Of a stretch of DNA of 64,000 nt, positions 53,325-64,000 are shown piece by piece. The position numbers and the translations under genes were made by a program. This stretch comes from Episyrphus balteatus (lineage: Eukaryota; Arthropoda; Insecta; Diptera; Syrphidae). The stretch lies in the NCBI RefSeq assembly GCF_945859705.1, contig NC_079136.1:51412094-51476093 (forward strand). Direction: 5' to 3'. The notes under the pieces were generated by a model. It did no database searches. It was not told the origin of the DNA and saw nothing but the letters and a program-made list of their open reading frames with translations. How positions within the stretch are numbered: the first letter of the stretch is position 1; the number at the start of each line of letters is the position of its first letter.

Positions 53325-53343
53325 ATAAATAAATAAATAAAAC
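53325..53343. repeat. (AAAT)n microsatellite
   Basis: Five copies of AAAT in a row; it may mark the tail of an old LINE. Confidence 0.6.
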
Positions 53344-53468
53344 TGGCGATTCTGAAAAAAAGAGACAAATGCCTCATCAAAGGTCTTTTATCGTTAGCCC
53401 GCTCCACGAACGATTTGTCTATTTATTACAAAATTCCAAAAAGGAGGAGGTATTCAATTCGTCTGAAT

Positions 53469-54462
53469 TTTTACTTGCGATATAGGTACTATATATCAAG
53501 TTATGTATTCGTACAAAAAAAAAAAGTTGAGATAACATTTTTCCATAACATTACGATGGTAGAGAATGCCAAAAAAGTGGGTCCCGGAAGTCCGTCTGTC
53601 TGTCTGTCTGTCTGTCAGTCTGTCTGTCTGTCTGTATAAGGAGCTACAGCCTAAACGGATGGACCGATTAATGTCAAACTTGGTGTGTAGCGTTATTTGG
53701 CGACTCTCCAGAGGGGTTTTTGGAATTAATTTTTTTGGACCAAAAATAACGGTACTTGTCATATACCGATTTTAGTAAAGTTGAAATTGCTCAAAAACGG
53801 CTCCAACGATTTTGTTTAAAAAATTCAAATGTAAGTTTTAAGACAAGGTCTATCTTCTAATGAAAATTTTTTTTTTTGAAAATCATTACTAACGGTACCT
53901 GCCATAGAACCGTTTTTTTTAAATCCGATTATCTCCGAAAGTGCTTATTCTATTTCAACGAAAATTTTTGTGATGAAGAATTTATATAATTTAAATATAA
54001 GCCAAAAGCAAAATTTTGAAAAAAATACTTTTTGGATTTTTAAAAAAATTTTGAAAATTTTTTTTTGAAAAATCCAATTTTCGAAAACGGGACATTAAAT
54101 TTTTTTGAAATTTTGTGTTTAGATGTTGATCAGTGATTTCTACAAAATGGCATACCAATTTTATTTTAAAATTTTTTTTCCAAGAAATTATTTATAAAAA
54201 ATTAGTTTTTTAAAAAACGGCTCTAACGATTTTGAAATTTTTTTTCTAAAAATGCATGTTAGTATATCAGTCAAAACTGCATACTTGTTTTGGGGGGCAA
54301 TTTGATTTCAGATTTTATATTATTTTTTTAAAAAACGAATTTCCTTTTTTTTTTCTTTCCCATATATTTAGATTTTCCAAATTTCTATATAAAAAGTCTT
54401 TAAGATTTAAGCAACTTGAACTCTAAGAGCAAGTACGTGCGACCCCAGTCGTGCAATTTATT
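53469..54462 (+). mobile_element. DINE-like ~1-kb interspersed element, copy I
   Basis: Begins TTTTTACTTGCGATATAGGT then ACTAT and ends GAGCAAGTACGTGCGACCCC then AGTCGTGCAATTT. An internal (TCTG)n tract lies at 53591-53636. No terminal inverted repeat. A small stem-loop GTGCGAC-CCCA-GTCGTGC sits at the 3' end. An internal tetranucleotide tract, a 3' stem-loop and no TIR are the layout of fly DINE-1/Helentron elements; that assignment is inferred. Confidence 0.7.
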
Positions 54463-55640
54463 TTTCATGTTTGTTGCCTCATAACTTTGGACTGAGTAAA
54501 CCAATTTGATAATTCGTTTTGTATTGGAAAGCTGGTGCCTGCAGTGTGGTCCCATTTCAACAACAACAGTTCTTGGTGTAGAAACTATGAGAAAAACTAT
54601 AAGACTCAGTTTTGATCCATGGAAGTCGGTTTTGTTTTTGTGATAAAAATTATTATTGTGACATTTGGCTTCCCCTATCACTATGATTCTACTACAGATC
54701 TTCACGAATCAATTTATTTGCTTTACCAAAAGAGTATACTACTTCAGTGCACTATGGTAGGAATGTAGAACATGACCTTGCAAACTCGAATATCGACTTA
54801 ATTCAAAATCGATATTTTTGAGCTGTGACACTATCTTTCTTAACGTGCGACATGTATGTCGCACTGAGAAATTTTGTGTTTTATTTACATCATACATTTT
54901 TTTATGAATCTTTGGCTTGCAGGGTTTTAGTTTCTACCTCCGTATTTAAATAATTAAAAATTGTATTTTGAATTGTTTTGTAGGAGCACCAAAAATAATA
55001 TTTTAGGCCCAAGAAATTTTTTGGCAAGCTCTCAGAGAGAATACTTTCAAGTGGAGTCTTTGAAATAGGGCACAAAGTACATATTCGGTTTAAAATTAGG
55101 TTTAAGATTAGATCCAAATATTTTTCTAAGCACGAATGAACGTTTTAAGGTCTTGTTTTTTTTTTTTTGAGCAATTTAAATGACAACTGAAACTAAGCGA
55201 TTTTTACGTTACATTTTGTTGTTCTTCCTGTCGCGGAAGCTTTCTACACACTTTTTCCTCTTTATGATCTAAGCTCCTACTATAGGAAATTTCTAGTTGC
55301 TTTTTCTATGAAATGAGTTCAACCGATCACATGTGTACTGAGGAAGCTATAAGACTCCAAAACTACAAACAAACAAATGTAAAAAAGAAACCTTTTGCAA
55401 TTTAAAAAGTGAAAAACATGTCTGCAATTCTTTTAAAATAGCACCTTGTCCGGTACAATTATTCAGTCGATTGTCTGTGGTAACTTTTGCCGAAACTGAC
55501 AGCAAATATGTAACTATACTTCTATGAGCACAAAACCTACAAGTTATGCACTAGTTAACAAACCAGCCATCAACGCCCGCCCGAATTAACCAAAAAATAG
55601 AAAAAAAAAAAAAAAAAACTATGAAACAGTTTAAAAGCCA
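54463..55640. other. Spacer without recognised gene
   Basis: Only short chance frames; no repeat that I could delimit. Confidence 0.3.
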
Positions 55641-55918
55641 AACAGCAGAAATTTAAGCCCATAAAGCAGCCGCGGCATGAAACGAAAGCGCGCAGATTTC
55701 TGAATCCAAAATATTTGTTTTATTTTGTTTTGTTTGTTTGTTTGATTGTTGATTTCGCCTTTGGATTATGTAAGCAAAAGTCATGTAGCATGAACCATAA
55801 ATTGTGCCACCACACACAAGCGGGAAGTGGTACATATACTCGTCGCAATAATAATATACACAACGAACGACACGACAACAAATCTATCTCATTCGTGCAG
55901 CGAGTACTCGTTCTCAGA

Positions 55919-55980
55919 TATATAAGAGAGTACCAACTAAATGAAATCAGATTTATTGCAATGGAAAAGTGATCAACTGG
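55919..55980 (+). promoter_or_regulatory. Candidate Pol II core promoter (TATA + Inr) and first exon
   Basis: TATATAAG at 55919-55926 is followed by TCAGATTT, an Inr-like element whose A (55949) lies 30 bases downstream of the first T. A good donor GTGAGT begins at 55981. This would make a short non-coding first exon. The 300 bases upstream (from about 55650) are less AT-rich than the repeats around. The target gene is not visible. Confidence 0.4.
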
Positions 55981-56429
55981 GTGAGTCTGGCAGATAAACC
56001 GATGATGTAGTGTGGGTGGTGTTGTAACTTTCAGATAAACTAGTTAATAGGTTTTTTTTTGTATACCTTATTCGAAAGGGTTTTTTTTTTCTTAGGTAAT
56101 ACTTTTCAAATTGTGAAATCAGTTTAAATGTAATATGAAAGGATTACAAGTTTTTGAGAGATAACGTTGTGGCAAAATATTATTTATCTTTTAAATGTAC
56201 ACTTGGGGGATTGTTCAATTTGAGAACTTTTTAAGCAGTTTTCCGAGATTTTGGTCAAAATAGATAACATGGTGTCTTGTTTATGTCTCCTTTTGGAATT
56301 GGAATTATCCGTAAGCAAGAAATTCCGGGCTTTGACACCAGTCAATTTTTAATTTACTATATATATTGAGGTGGATTACAATGATATGAATAGAATATTT
56401 TTACCGTCAGTTGTAACAGCTAGCTATTA

Positions 56430-56740
56430 ACCAAACTTGCTGGAAAAGCTTTATGGTTGATACCGAGGTCTATCCTGGCCTGTGAGCGAGATCACTTTTT
56501 TGGTATTTACCGATTACTCAAAGGGTTTTGATAGCATTGACCACTCCATTATGTGTTCTTAGCAATATTAGTATAGTACTGACACAGCGAACATTTGTTC
56601 CTATTATTTAACTGGAAGAAGACAGACAGTGGCTACAGATTTTGTGTTTGAACTTCATCCACTTGAGCGTGGTGCTCCTCAGGGATCTTTTTTGAGACCG
56701 CTTCTGTTCTCAACATACATCAACCGTTGAGGATTGTGTT
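56430..56740 (+). pseudogene. LINE reverse transcriptase fragment
   Basis: The plus strand reads, with stops, FLVFTDYSKGFDSIDHSIMC … YYLTGRRQTVATDF … ERGAPQGSFLRPLLFSTYIN. These are the palm motifs of an insect LINE RT with changed key positions, cut off by the DINE-like copy II just downstream. Confidence 0.75.
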
Positions 56741-56810
56741 AAAAGCACAAAAGAAGGCATTTAAGAGTTCAGCAAGTCTCACGACAACGCACGTTCATGC
56801 TAATCTAATT

Positions 56811-57800
56811 TTTTTACTTGCGATATAGGTACTATAGGGCAAGTTTAGGATTCGTAAAAAAAATCGAACTCGAGATAACAATTTTACATGACATTACGAT
56901 GATGGAGAATGCCAAAAAAGTGGGTCCGGCAATTCTGTCTGTCTGTCTGTCTGTCTGTCTCTATCTGGAGCTGCAGCCTAAACGAGTGAAGTGATTTTCT
57001 TCAAACTTGGTAGTTAGCAGTTTTTGGTGATTCCCTAGAGGGGAAATTGAAATTTTTTTTGTATGACCAAAACTAACGGTACCTACCATATAACGGAAAT
57101 AGAAAAGTTAATTTTTTTCAAAAACGGCTCTAACGATTTTGATTAAAATTTTTGTGTGTAGTACTACACATAAGAGCCAACTTTTTAAATAAAAAAAATA
57201 TTTTTTGTACCGTTATTAACGGTACCTGTCATAGAACGGTTTTTTTCGTTTCTGAATATCTCGTACAACATTAACCCGATTTAAATGAAAATTTTTATAC
57301 AAAAGTGTGTAAGTAAAGATAATATTAAAATTTTAGAAAATTTTCAAAAAACGCATTTTTGGTTTTTTAAAAAATATTTCAAAATTTTTTTTTGAAAATT
57401 CAATTTTTTGAAAACGGATCAATGAAAAATTTTGAAATTTAGTTTTTATGTGTAAATAAATTATTTCTTCAAAATGGCATACCAACTTTTTTTTTGAAAA
57501 AATAAATTATAAATTATAAAAAATTATTTTTTTAAAAAACGGCTCCTACAATTTTCAAAATTTTTTTTCTAAAAATGCCTTTTTATACAAGAAATAAAAT
57601 GGCATATTTGTTTTTTTTTTTAAGATAATTTAAAACGGAGTTTAATTAATTATAAAAACAGATTTAATTTTTTATACTACTTATGAAATTTCTTCAAAAT
57701 ATCAAATTTTAAATTTCTTGAATAAAAAGCTTTAACATAATAGTTACTTTAAGCATAAGAGCAAGTACGTGCGACCCCAGTCGTGCAATTTTTTTTTTTT
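56811..57800 (+). mobile_element. DINE-like ~1-kb interspersed element, copy II
   Basis: Same start (TTTTTACTTGCGATATAGGT then ACTAT), same (TCTG)n position (56937-56960) and same end (GAGCAAGTACGTGCGACCCC then AGTCGTGCAATTT) as copy I, at nearly equal length. The middle is diverged and AT-rich with CAAAAACGGCTCTAACGATT boxes. Confidence 0.72.
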
Positions 57801-60800
57801 TAGTGTAGTGTAGAATAATTCCAGTTTTCCTTTTCCATTATTCCACTTGAAAACCAAACCCAACTGTGGAACTAAATTTGTCATCCAAGAAGAATTCACA
57901 TCAAATAGATTTGCAAACCAAACCAAAAGAATTAAAACGTGTCCAGACTAACAAATATGGAAAGTGAATCCATAAATCAACCGACTTATAAACTAGACTC
58001 AACTCAACTTAAATTGTGCACTCATTCAACATGACCAGACCAATTCCTCCAACCCCAACAAGCCTATATAGTTATTATGAAATAAAATTTGAACAAGGTT
58101 ACCGTTGCACTTTGTTTGCCCATAACCAATAGTAATAATTCTTTGGCAATTTGCACAAAATGTCATAAAATCATAACTCAAACGACCACTCACGACCAAC
58201 AACGATGACGGCTTTTTCCACAGACTGATTACGGACCAATCCAATAGTCCGGTCGGTTGGTTGTTCGTCTTGTTGTGTTTTGTGGTGTCTCGTTGACACA
58301 TACTAAATCCAAAAGCAAACAACTAAAACTTGCATTGTGTGTCAATGTCCATATCGTACATTTTCATACACATAGTATAGACCCCTCTAGCTCATTCCAA
58401 GTCTTCAAGTAACTCGGAGCTGTTTAATTTTTTCGGGGTCTCTCCCACCCTCTCGGCTCATTCTGAACACACAAAATGCAACGTAGTGTTCAATTTGTCA
58501 CTTAAATAGGAACAAAAAAAAAAAGAGCAAAAATTAAAAACATTAAAACAAATGGTTTGTGTGTAGTTTTATTGACCGACCAGCCAAACAGACCAACATA
58601 CCATATGCTAGTTTGTCGAGCTGAAAAATAAAACAAGTTACAAAAACAAAAAAATCAACACCGGCCACAAAATTCTGGCCAGGTGAATTGATTGCTTTTA
58701 GACTGAAACTGGCTAGCTAGCTGCTATAGGCTCTAGATTGTTGCCGAACTGATGGCGATATGGCGATGGCGGTCCAGATCAGAGTCAAGTCGGTTATTTG
58801 GTGGCAAAACTAAAACCCACCACACAATTGATTCGTATTGGTATTTAACATACATCGTTTGGTAATGAGCACACATCGCACAGAATACAAAGTGCACGCG
58901 GCGGTGAGTTTTGTTGTAGTTGTTTTTTTTTCCAGGTCAACGGTAAATATAAAGAATTTCGCAAAAACCACTTTTTTTACCTTTAATGTTTTTTTTTAAT
59001 TTTATTTTTTTTTTTAAATACCTCCTACTGTGGAATGGTGTTTATTAAATGTCGAAGCCTTTTTTTTTCTTTTTTTTTTTAATACATACTACCTGCGGTT
59101 TTGAAATGTTAATCGGTATCGGCATGTTGTATCGATTTTGGAAAGCCCATTCTGTGTCTTTTTGAGAGCGTGGTTAAATATATGTATGCAATTGTATTGC
59201 CAAAAATGGGAAATCATGTTGGTGAATTTCAGCAAATTGTTAGTTATACTAGGAGCTGATTAAGGTTTAGGATAAATGATTTTCAAGACTTAAACCAAGA
59301 TGTTCTATTCGCTTAACAGTCAAAAAGCTCTCTATTAGAATGTAGAGATTTTTTTAAATTCTGGACCTCAAAATAAGATCGAAATTAATCATTTCATTGA
59401 AGATGCACGGAGAAAACATAACGCCAGGGATAACTTTACTTCTAGTATATTTAATCAGAATAAAGTTGAATATACCAGAAATAAAGTTAAATATACCAGA
59501 AGCATAGTCATCCCTGCCTTATTTTTTCTCTGTGTGGGTTAAAAAAAACTGAAGGAAATATTCTTTGCCAACTTATGCCTTGATTGTCCAATTGAAGAGC
59601 AGTATAATCAATATTTTTAAAAAGTCGAGATACTGGTAAAAGTAACGTGCCCTGCAAAGGGATTCAAGAATTTTAAGCATTGTTTTGGTTGTTTGGAAAA
59701 AAAAAAAATTATAAAATTACAAGAATAGAGAAGGGTATATCAATTTTATGATCTATAGTTCTAGACTCTATGATTTAAAAATGATTCTATATGATTAAGA
59801 AGATTTGGGGAAAAAACTTAGACAAGCAAGTTTATGAAGTAAGAGCTTGTGACTAACCCTATCAAAAACTTTTCCAAAGTCCGTAAAGATTTGAGCAGTT
59901 TTAAGGTTAACATAGTTTACTTAAAAAGTAAGATTTGTTTTATTTTATTGCAATAGATTTTTTCGAACATGCTTTGTATACGCTTGGTGGCGAGATATTG
60001 AATAATATGCATAACAGTTCATCTAAAGTAGAAGCTGAATTTTTAAACAAAAATTTAAAAAACACTCAGGTCCAAGGATTTAAAACCATAATTTTCCTTT
60101 GGAGCATATAAAATAATGTTCTTTTTATTAACTCCATTTTTTTATTACCGGAAGGAATCGGCACAGGGAAATAAGGCCCAGGGACATAATTTATTGTGGC
60201 TACGGTCTATGGCCCACATTCAATTTGGAGCTTATGTCCAACTTATTGGAAGAATCTGGATTAAGAAGAAAACCTTTGGTTGGATACCTTTTGAGAACAA
60301 AAATGTTAGGTGGGGCATAACTCCATACAATTTTGGAATGGACTTATGTATGTAGTTATGTCCCACCCATGTATGTTATGTCTTTGCTAGTGGGACATAA
60401 CGCGCTTTTTATTTTGTAGGACTTATGTCCCAATTGATTGGGACATAGGCCCCACATTATTTAAAGAAAAAATAGAGCAATTTTTCAGCTGAAAGTTGTT
60501 GTCTTTCATTGTCATTTGATAATTGATTTTTAAGGAAGGTTTCAGCAAACACAAAATTTGTTGAGGTATCAGCTAAATTCAAAAGTTTTTGTGTTTTTTT
60601 GGATCGTTAGATCCAATAATTTGCAGCTCAGCGGAATTCAGAGTCATAAAAATAGTAGTGAAAGAGACTGTTGTTGATTTAATATCTATATGAAGAGCTA
60701 TTTCAGTTATAATAGCCTGACCTGCTTATATACTTTTAATCAAAACCATTGTCTTCAATTATGACAAAAAAAAAAAACTGATTAAGTCCTTCGCTTAAAA

Positions 60801-60804
60801 TATA
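57801..60804. other. Spacer with short inverted repeats, no gene recognised
   Basis: Region 57.9-58.9 kb is mixed-composition unique-looking DNA without a convincing frame. At 59403-59538 a small inverted pair (GAGAAAACATAACGCCAGGG / CCCTGCCTTATTTTTTCTC) brackets AAATATACCAGAA repeats. At 60165-60460 GGGACATAA-type words recur in both orientations (about ten copies), likely a decayed element. Confidence 0.35.
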
Positions 60805-62431
60805 CAGTGACGGACAAAACAATAAGACCACCTCTATCACTTTTAAAATATTCTCTCTATCTCTTTTTAAAATTATATAAAAAGGCTCTTTTTACTATAT
60901 TCTGCTTAAAATAGGGGAACTATTATGAAATATAAGAAAAAAAACATGCACAGATAATTTGATGCAAAAAATAAATGTTTAAACTAAAAAGAACTCTCAA
61001 ATCGTGTGGACAAAACAATAGGACCAAGTGAAGTCATTTATTTTTGTATTACCTAGGATTCAAATTTTAAACAATATTTTAAAAAGAATACTCTTGTGAG
61101 ATCATTTAATATTAGTGGAGCAAAAAAAAAGTTGGGAAAAGATTAAAATGGGTCGTGGAGTTCATTGTTCTTCAGCCGTGAGAGAATTGATGCATTAACT
61201 GACAAGAGAAGGCAAATCAGAACGGGAAATTACCGAAACTATTGGTTAATTAAAAAAGTTTGTATTAAACGCACTAGAGCCCCCAAAAGAAAATTTTAAA
61301 ATAGAAACAAAGCGAAAAACTTCACAAAAACACGTCTTAGAAATAATGCGATTGTCATAAAAAGACACTTTCAGGTCATCTTTGGACATTAAATTAGAAC
61401 TTAACTTGCTAATAAGTGAGAAAACGCTCAGAAGAAGACCATAAGAAAAGTAACTCTTCCAAAGAATCCCCAGAGAAGTTTCACTCCTCAGCAAGAGGCA
61501 TCGCAAAAACCGAATCAATTTTGCAAAAAACTTGGATTAATTGGATTGGTCCAGATAATGAAGACAAAATGGCGCAATGTTCTGTAGCCCGACGAAAGTA
61601 AAGTCAAATTAATGGGATCAGATGGCAAAAGATGGATAAGGCGTTTAGAGTACGCAGAATTCAAACCGCAATACACAAGACAAACGCTTAAACACGGTGG
61701 TATAGAAACATCATCGTGTGGAGGTATTTTTCTTGGCACGTAGTAGGTATAATTTTTTGGATTAAAGAAAACATGGACCAGCATTTGTATCCCAATTTCT
61801 TAAAAGAAGATTTTTTGCCCTATACGGAATGGAAAATGTCCCTAAAATGGCAGTTTATGCATTATAATGACCGTAAATATACATTGGGTCCAGTTCAAAT
61901 ATGGCTTAAGGGGCATAGAATTAATGTTATGTCTTGGTTTGCCCGACCGCCGGACCCAAGTCCAATTGAAAATTTGCGGGATATCGTTGAGAACTCATTG
62001 GGTGCAAAAAAGTCGAGAAATAAGGATGAGTTGTGGCAAAAACTTCAAAAGACTTGGTATGTAATACCGAGACGAACTTCTCGCAAATTAGTAGAATTAA
62101 AGCCTCCAAAAGTATGTGCGGTGATGGAAAATAAGGGCTTTTCGACAATTTATTAGTTTTGACCAGAAAAAGAATTGAAATATGAAATAATTTCCATTTT
62201 TTGAGTAGTGGTCCTATTGTTTTGACCGCTTTAGAAATCAATTTATTTTCGTATTTATTTATTTTTTTTATTTAAACAAAAAATCTTGTTAGATAATGAT
62301 TTGATTTAAGTTCCTGATACTGTAAATTTTATATTAATAATATTTTTTCTTTTAAAAACAATGAAAAAAGTGTGTTTTATGATTTGTTTTTAAAGTAAGA
62401 CGAAATGGTCTTATTGTTTTGTCCATCATTG
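60805..62431 (+). mobile_element. Tc1-like transposon with IR/DR-type doubled ends
   Basis: Ends CAGTGACGGACAAAACAATA then AGACCA and inverse, flanked by TA (60803-60804, 62432-62433). Length 1,627 bp, normal for Tc1. Inside each end a second copy of the binding motif occurs: GGACAAAACAATAGGACCA near 61009 and its inverse TGGTCCTATTGTTTTGACC near 62208. Thus each ~220-bp end has an outer and an inner repeat, as in IR/DR Tc1 elements such as Sleeping Beauty. The transposase frame between is broken. Confidence 0.9.
61148..62155 (+). pseudogene. Tc1-like transposase, inactivated
   Basis: Starts MGRGVHCSSAVRELMH then stop; HTH text LTREGKSEREITETIG follows. The middle is split by several frameshifts (KTWINWIGPDNEDK, SKVNLMGSDGKRWIRRLEY). 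The last 146 codons (to TAG near 62154) are open: VQIWLKGHRINVMSWFARPP then DPSPIENLRDIVENSLGAKK. The conserved Q-D-N-D-P-K-H-T block reads HYNDRKYT, so the second catalytic Asp appears lost, while the Glu in PIEN remains. It resembles the DD34E class and is not functional. Confidence 0.85.
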
Positions 62432-62433
62432 TA

Positions 62434-64000
62434 ACTTCATTAGCAACCCTCTCCTCCCCCATTGACGTGACCCAATATTGTCAAGAATCATCATTCTGTC
62501 CCTTGTCCTCTATGCATTTTTCTAGAATTTCATTATCTGTACTATGCTAATAGCTCATGTTTATTAAATAAACTTTCCCCCCATAGTTGACCCTTCAATA
62601 AAATGTTGCTCAAAATTCCAAGTCTACTAAAATGTATCTCATGCTCGCAGTTCTGTTGTATACATAAAACCGATTCAAGTGATGTGTGTTGTAAATTTTA
62701 AACACTTTTTTCCAACATCCTCAGCGCAATGTCCTACATTAATTCATACTTAAAATTGCCTAATGTGGCAGTGAGTGACGCGCCAAAACCATATAAAACC
62801 GTCCTATAAGCTCAAACTAACCCAGTTTCCCGGACACTTCATCTCACCGAACCAAAAAAAAAAAAAAACCGAAACCACGATTCGACTCGACTTTATACTT
62901 TTTTTTAAATTCTTTTCACAAGTTTTTGCTGAGTTTATTTTATTTTGGACTGGCAGTGCATAAATATAAAGTTGACTCAATCCAACCGCATATGTACATA
63001 TATGAGAGATAGAGAGAACTATATAGGTCAGTAGATTGTGTTGTAGTTGACTATAACGTTTGATGTTCTAACAACAACAACAATTGGAGTGTGTGGGTGA
63101 AGGTATAGTACCTTCATAATCTAGGATCCCCTCCCTTTCGGCATGATTCTCAAATGCATCCATCAAAAGAGTGTATATTTTTTCGGCTTCGAATCACACT
63201 TCGACCTAGTTTCTCTCACGCCGCGTCGCCGAACCGCGCCGATTAACGCTCTCGTTTATGCTGCTTCAACAGTAGCATCAGGACCAAGAGTTGTATAGTT
63301 CCAGTAGCAGCATCAGGCACAACCATAAAAGAAATACAAATTTTCAAAAAATAAAATAAAACAAAAAAGCAAGTTACATGTAAACTAAAACACTTTTCTA
63401 GTATTTATGTATCTAGGAGTCGCCTTTTCATGACGACGACTACGACGAACGACGATGATGACGGCGGCTTTCCTTGTGTCCCAAGAGTTTGTCCCACATT
63501 ATAGCCGTATGATGGTATATGGTGTGGAGCAAGGCTCACACTCCTCCAGTGCCGAAGGCAGAGGTGGAAGTGGAGGCGGACGAAAAGACAGCTACCTTCG
63601 TTTCAGTGTATATCTGCGCGAATGTAATTGCACTGAATCTAATGGTTCTCGTTCTGTTATAAGACTAGCTAAATGTAGCGCCCTCATTTTACCCTCATCT
63701 AGTACTCGGATTGGGACATCCTCTTTTGCTTCTTCGGCTCGGTCTAGAAACTCACTGATACTGCTGATGGTTTTGATGATGCTGCTGATGAAGATGATGA
63801 TGATGCACATAGTGTTTTACTACTGCACAGTTTTTCTGTGGTGCTGAAGAACAGGCTCTCTCAGCGTGGTAATAGCATCTCCGCTCGTGTGTGTTTGTGT
63901 GTCTGTATGTCTTCTGTTTCTGTACCAAATGAACCTCATAAAATCACTTTGCATTTCATAATTCTTTCTCTATTTTTTGTTGTTGTTTTTGTTGTCTGAT
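62434..64000. other. Right end: less AT-rich, possible regulatory/5'UTR DNA
   Basis: From about 63100 GC content rises, with CGCCGCGTCGCCGAACCGCG near 63220, CAG/AGC-rich words and a GATGATGATG tract near 63780. Frames of 130 codons (+) and 72 codons (-) overlap at 63455-63847 but look like products of simple-sequence DNA. It may be a promoter-proximal or UTR region of a gene to the right; no exon can be defended. Confidence 0.3.

Noticed and set aside
53496..53775. Frames through the (TCTG)n tract
   Set aside because: Simple-sequence translation (SVCLSVC repeats) within a DINE-like element, not a gene.
60116..60355. 79-codon plus-strand frame
   Set aside because: Made of recurring GGGACATAA-type repeat words; no domain recognised.
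63455..63847. 130-codon plus-strand frame and the overlapping 72-codon minus-strand frame
   Set aside because: Driven by GATGATG and GGA-rich simple sequence; no domain, no start context, and the two frames exclude each other.

Overview
This is an AT-rich eukaryotic window from the nuclear genome of a fly (Diptera, most likely Brachycera). Introns have GT-AG ends. The recognisable proteins are closest to fly versions, including a 431-residue eEF1-gamma, a Tsp97E-type tetraspanin and ORC2. Most of the intergenic and intronic DNA is transposon-derived. I cannot name the species.

Genes from left to right: (1) the 3' terminal exon of an SLC26A11-like anion transporter (679-1187, +), entered from the left, with a four-copy ~130-bp tandem repeat in the preceding intron; (2) a Tsp97E-type tetraspanin (5902-12340, +) with three shared coding exons and two alternative last exons, each finishing TM4 and the C-tail differently; (3) a single-exon LCAT-like/lysosomal phospholipase A2 (16430-17674, -); (4) an unrecognised 259-residue protein with six 13-residue repeats (20596-21375, -) and a 5'UTR intron; (5) translation elongation factor eEF1-gamma (26006-27598, +, three exons, pyrimidine-rich start region); (6) origin recognition complex subunit 2, ORC2 (40939 down to 30411, -, four exons), whose exon 1 is split from the rest by an 8.4-kb intron filled with transposons. 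Right of 41 kb I recognise no complete gene. A GC-richer stretch at 45.3-45.7 kb and a TATA/Inr pair at 55.9 kb look like 5' ends of plus-strand transcripts that would continue to the right.

Mobile DNA is the main theme. ORC2 intron 1 holds a nested set: an old LINE endonuclease remnant, cut by a Tc1-like element with TIRs and TA duplications, which is itself cut by a 3.25-kb LINE with an open pol frame. That LINE has gag and pol in the same frame, separated by a TAG followed by CAA TTA (a leaky-stop context), and pol has no ATG before its endonuclease domain. At 46.9-51.3 kb a minus-strand LINE remnant is interrupted by a hAT-type element (8-bp target duplication), which contains a 0.95-kb palindromic element and another inverted-repeat element that was hit by a 5'-truncated RNase-H LINE (11-bp duplication, CCTAA tail). 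At 60.8-62.4 kb lies a dead but structurally complete Tc1-like element with doubled (IR/DR-type) inverted repeats. Other remnants are pogo/Tigger-like, mariner-like, Ty1/copia and several LINE RT fragments.

A second theme is a group of short palindromic elements, many starting with AG and ending with CT, flanked by 3-bp duplications (AAC, ACT, ATG, TAA, TTA). For one insertion, a related copy 1.4 kb away provides the empty site.
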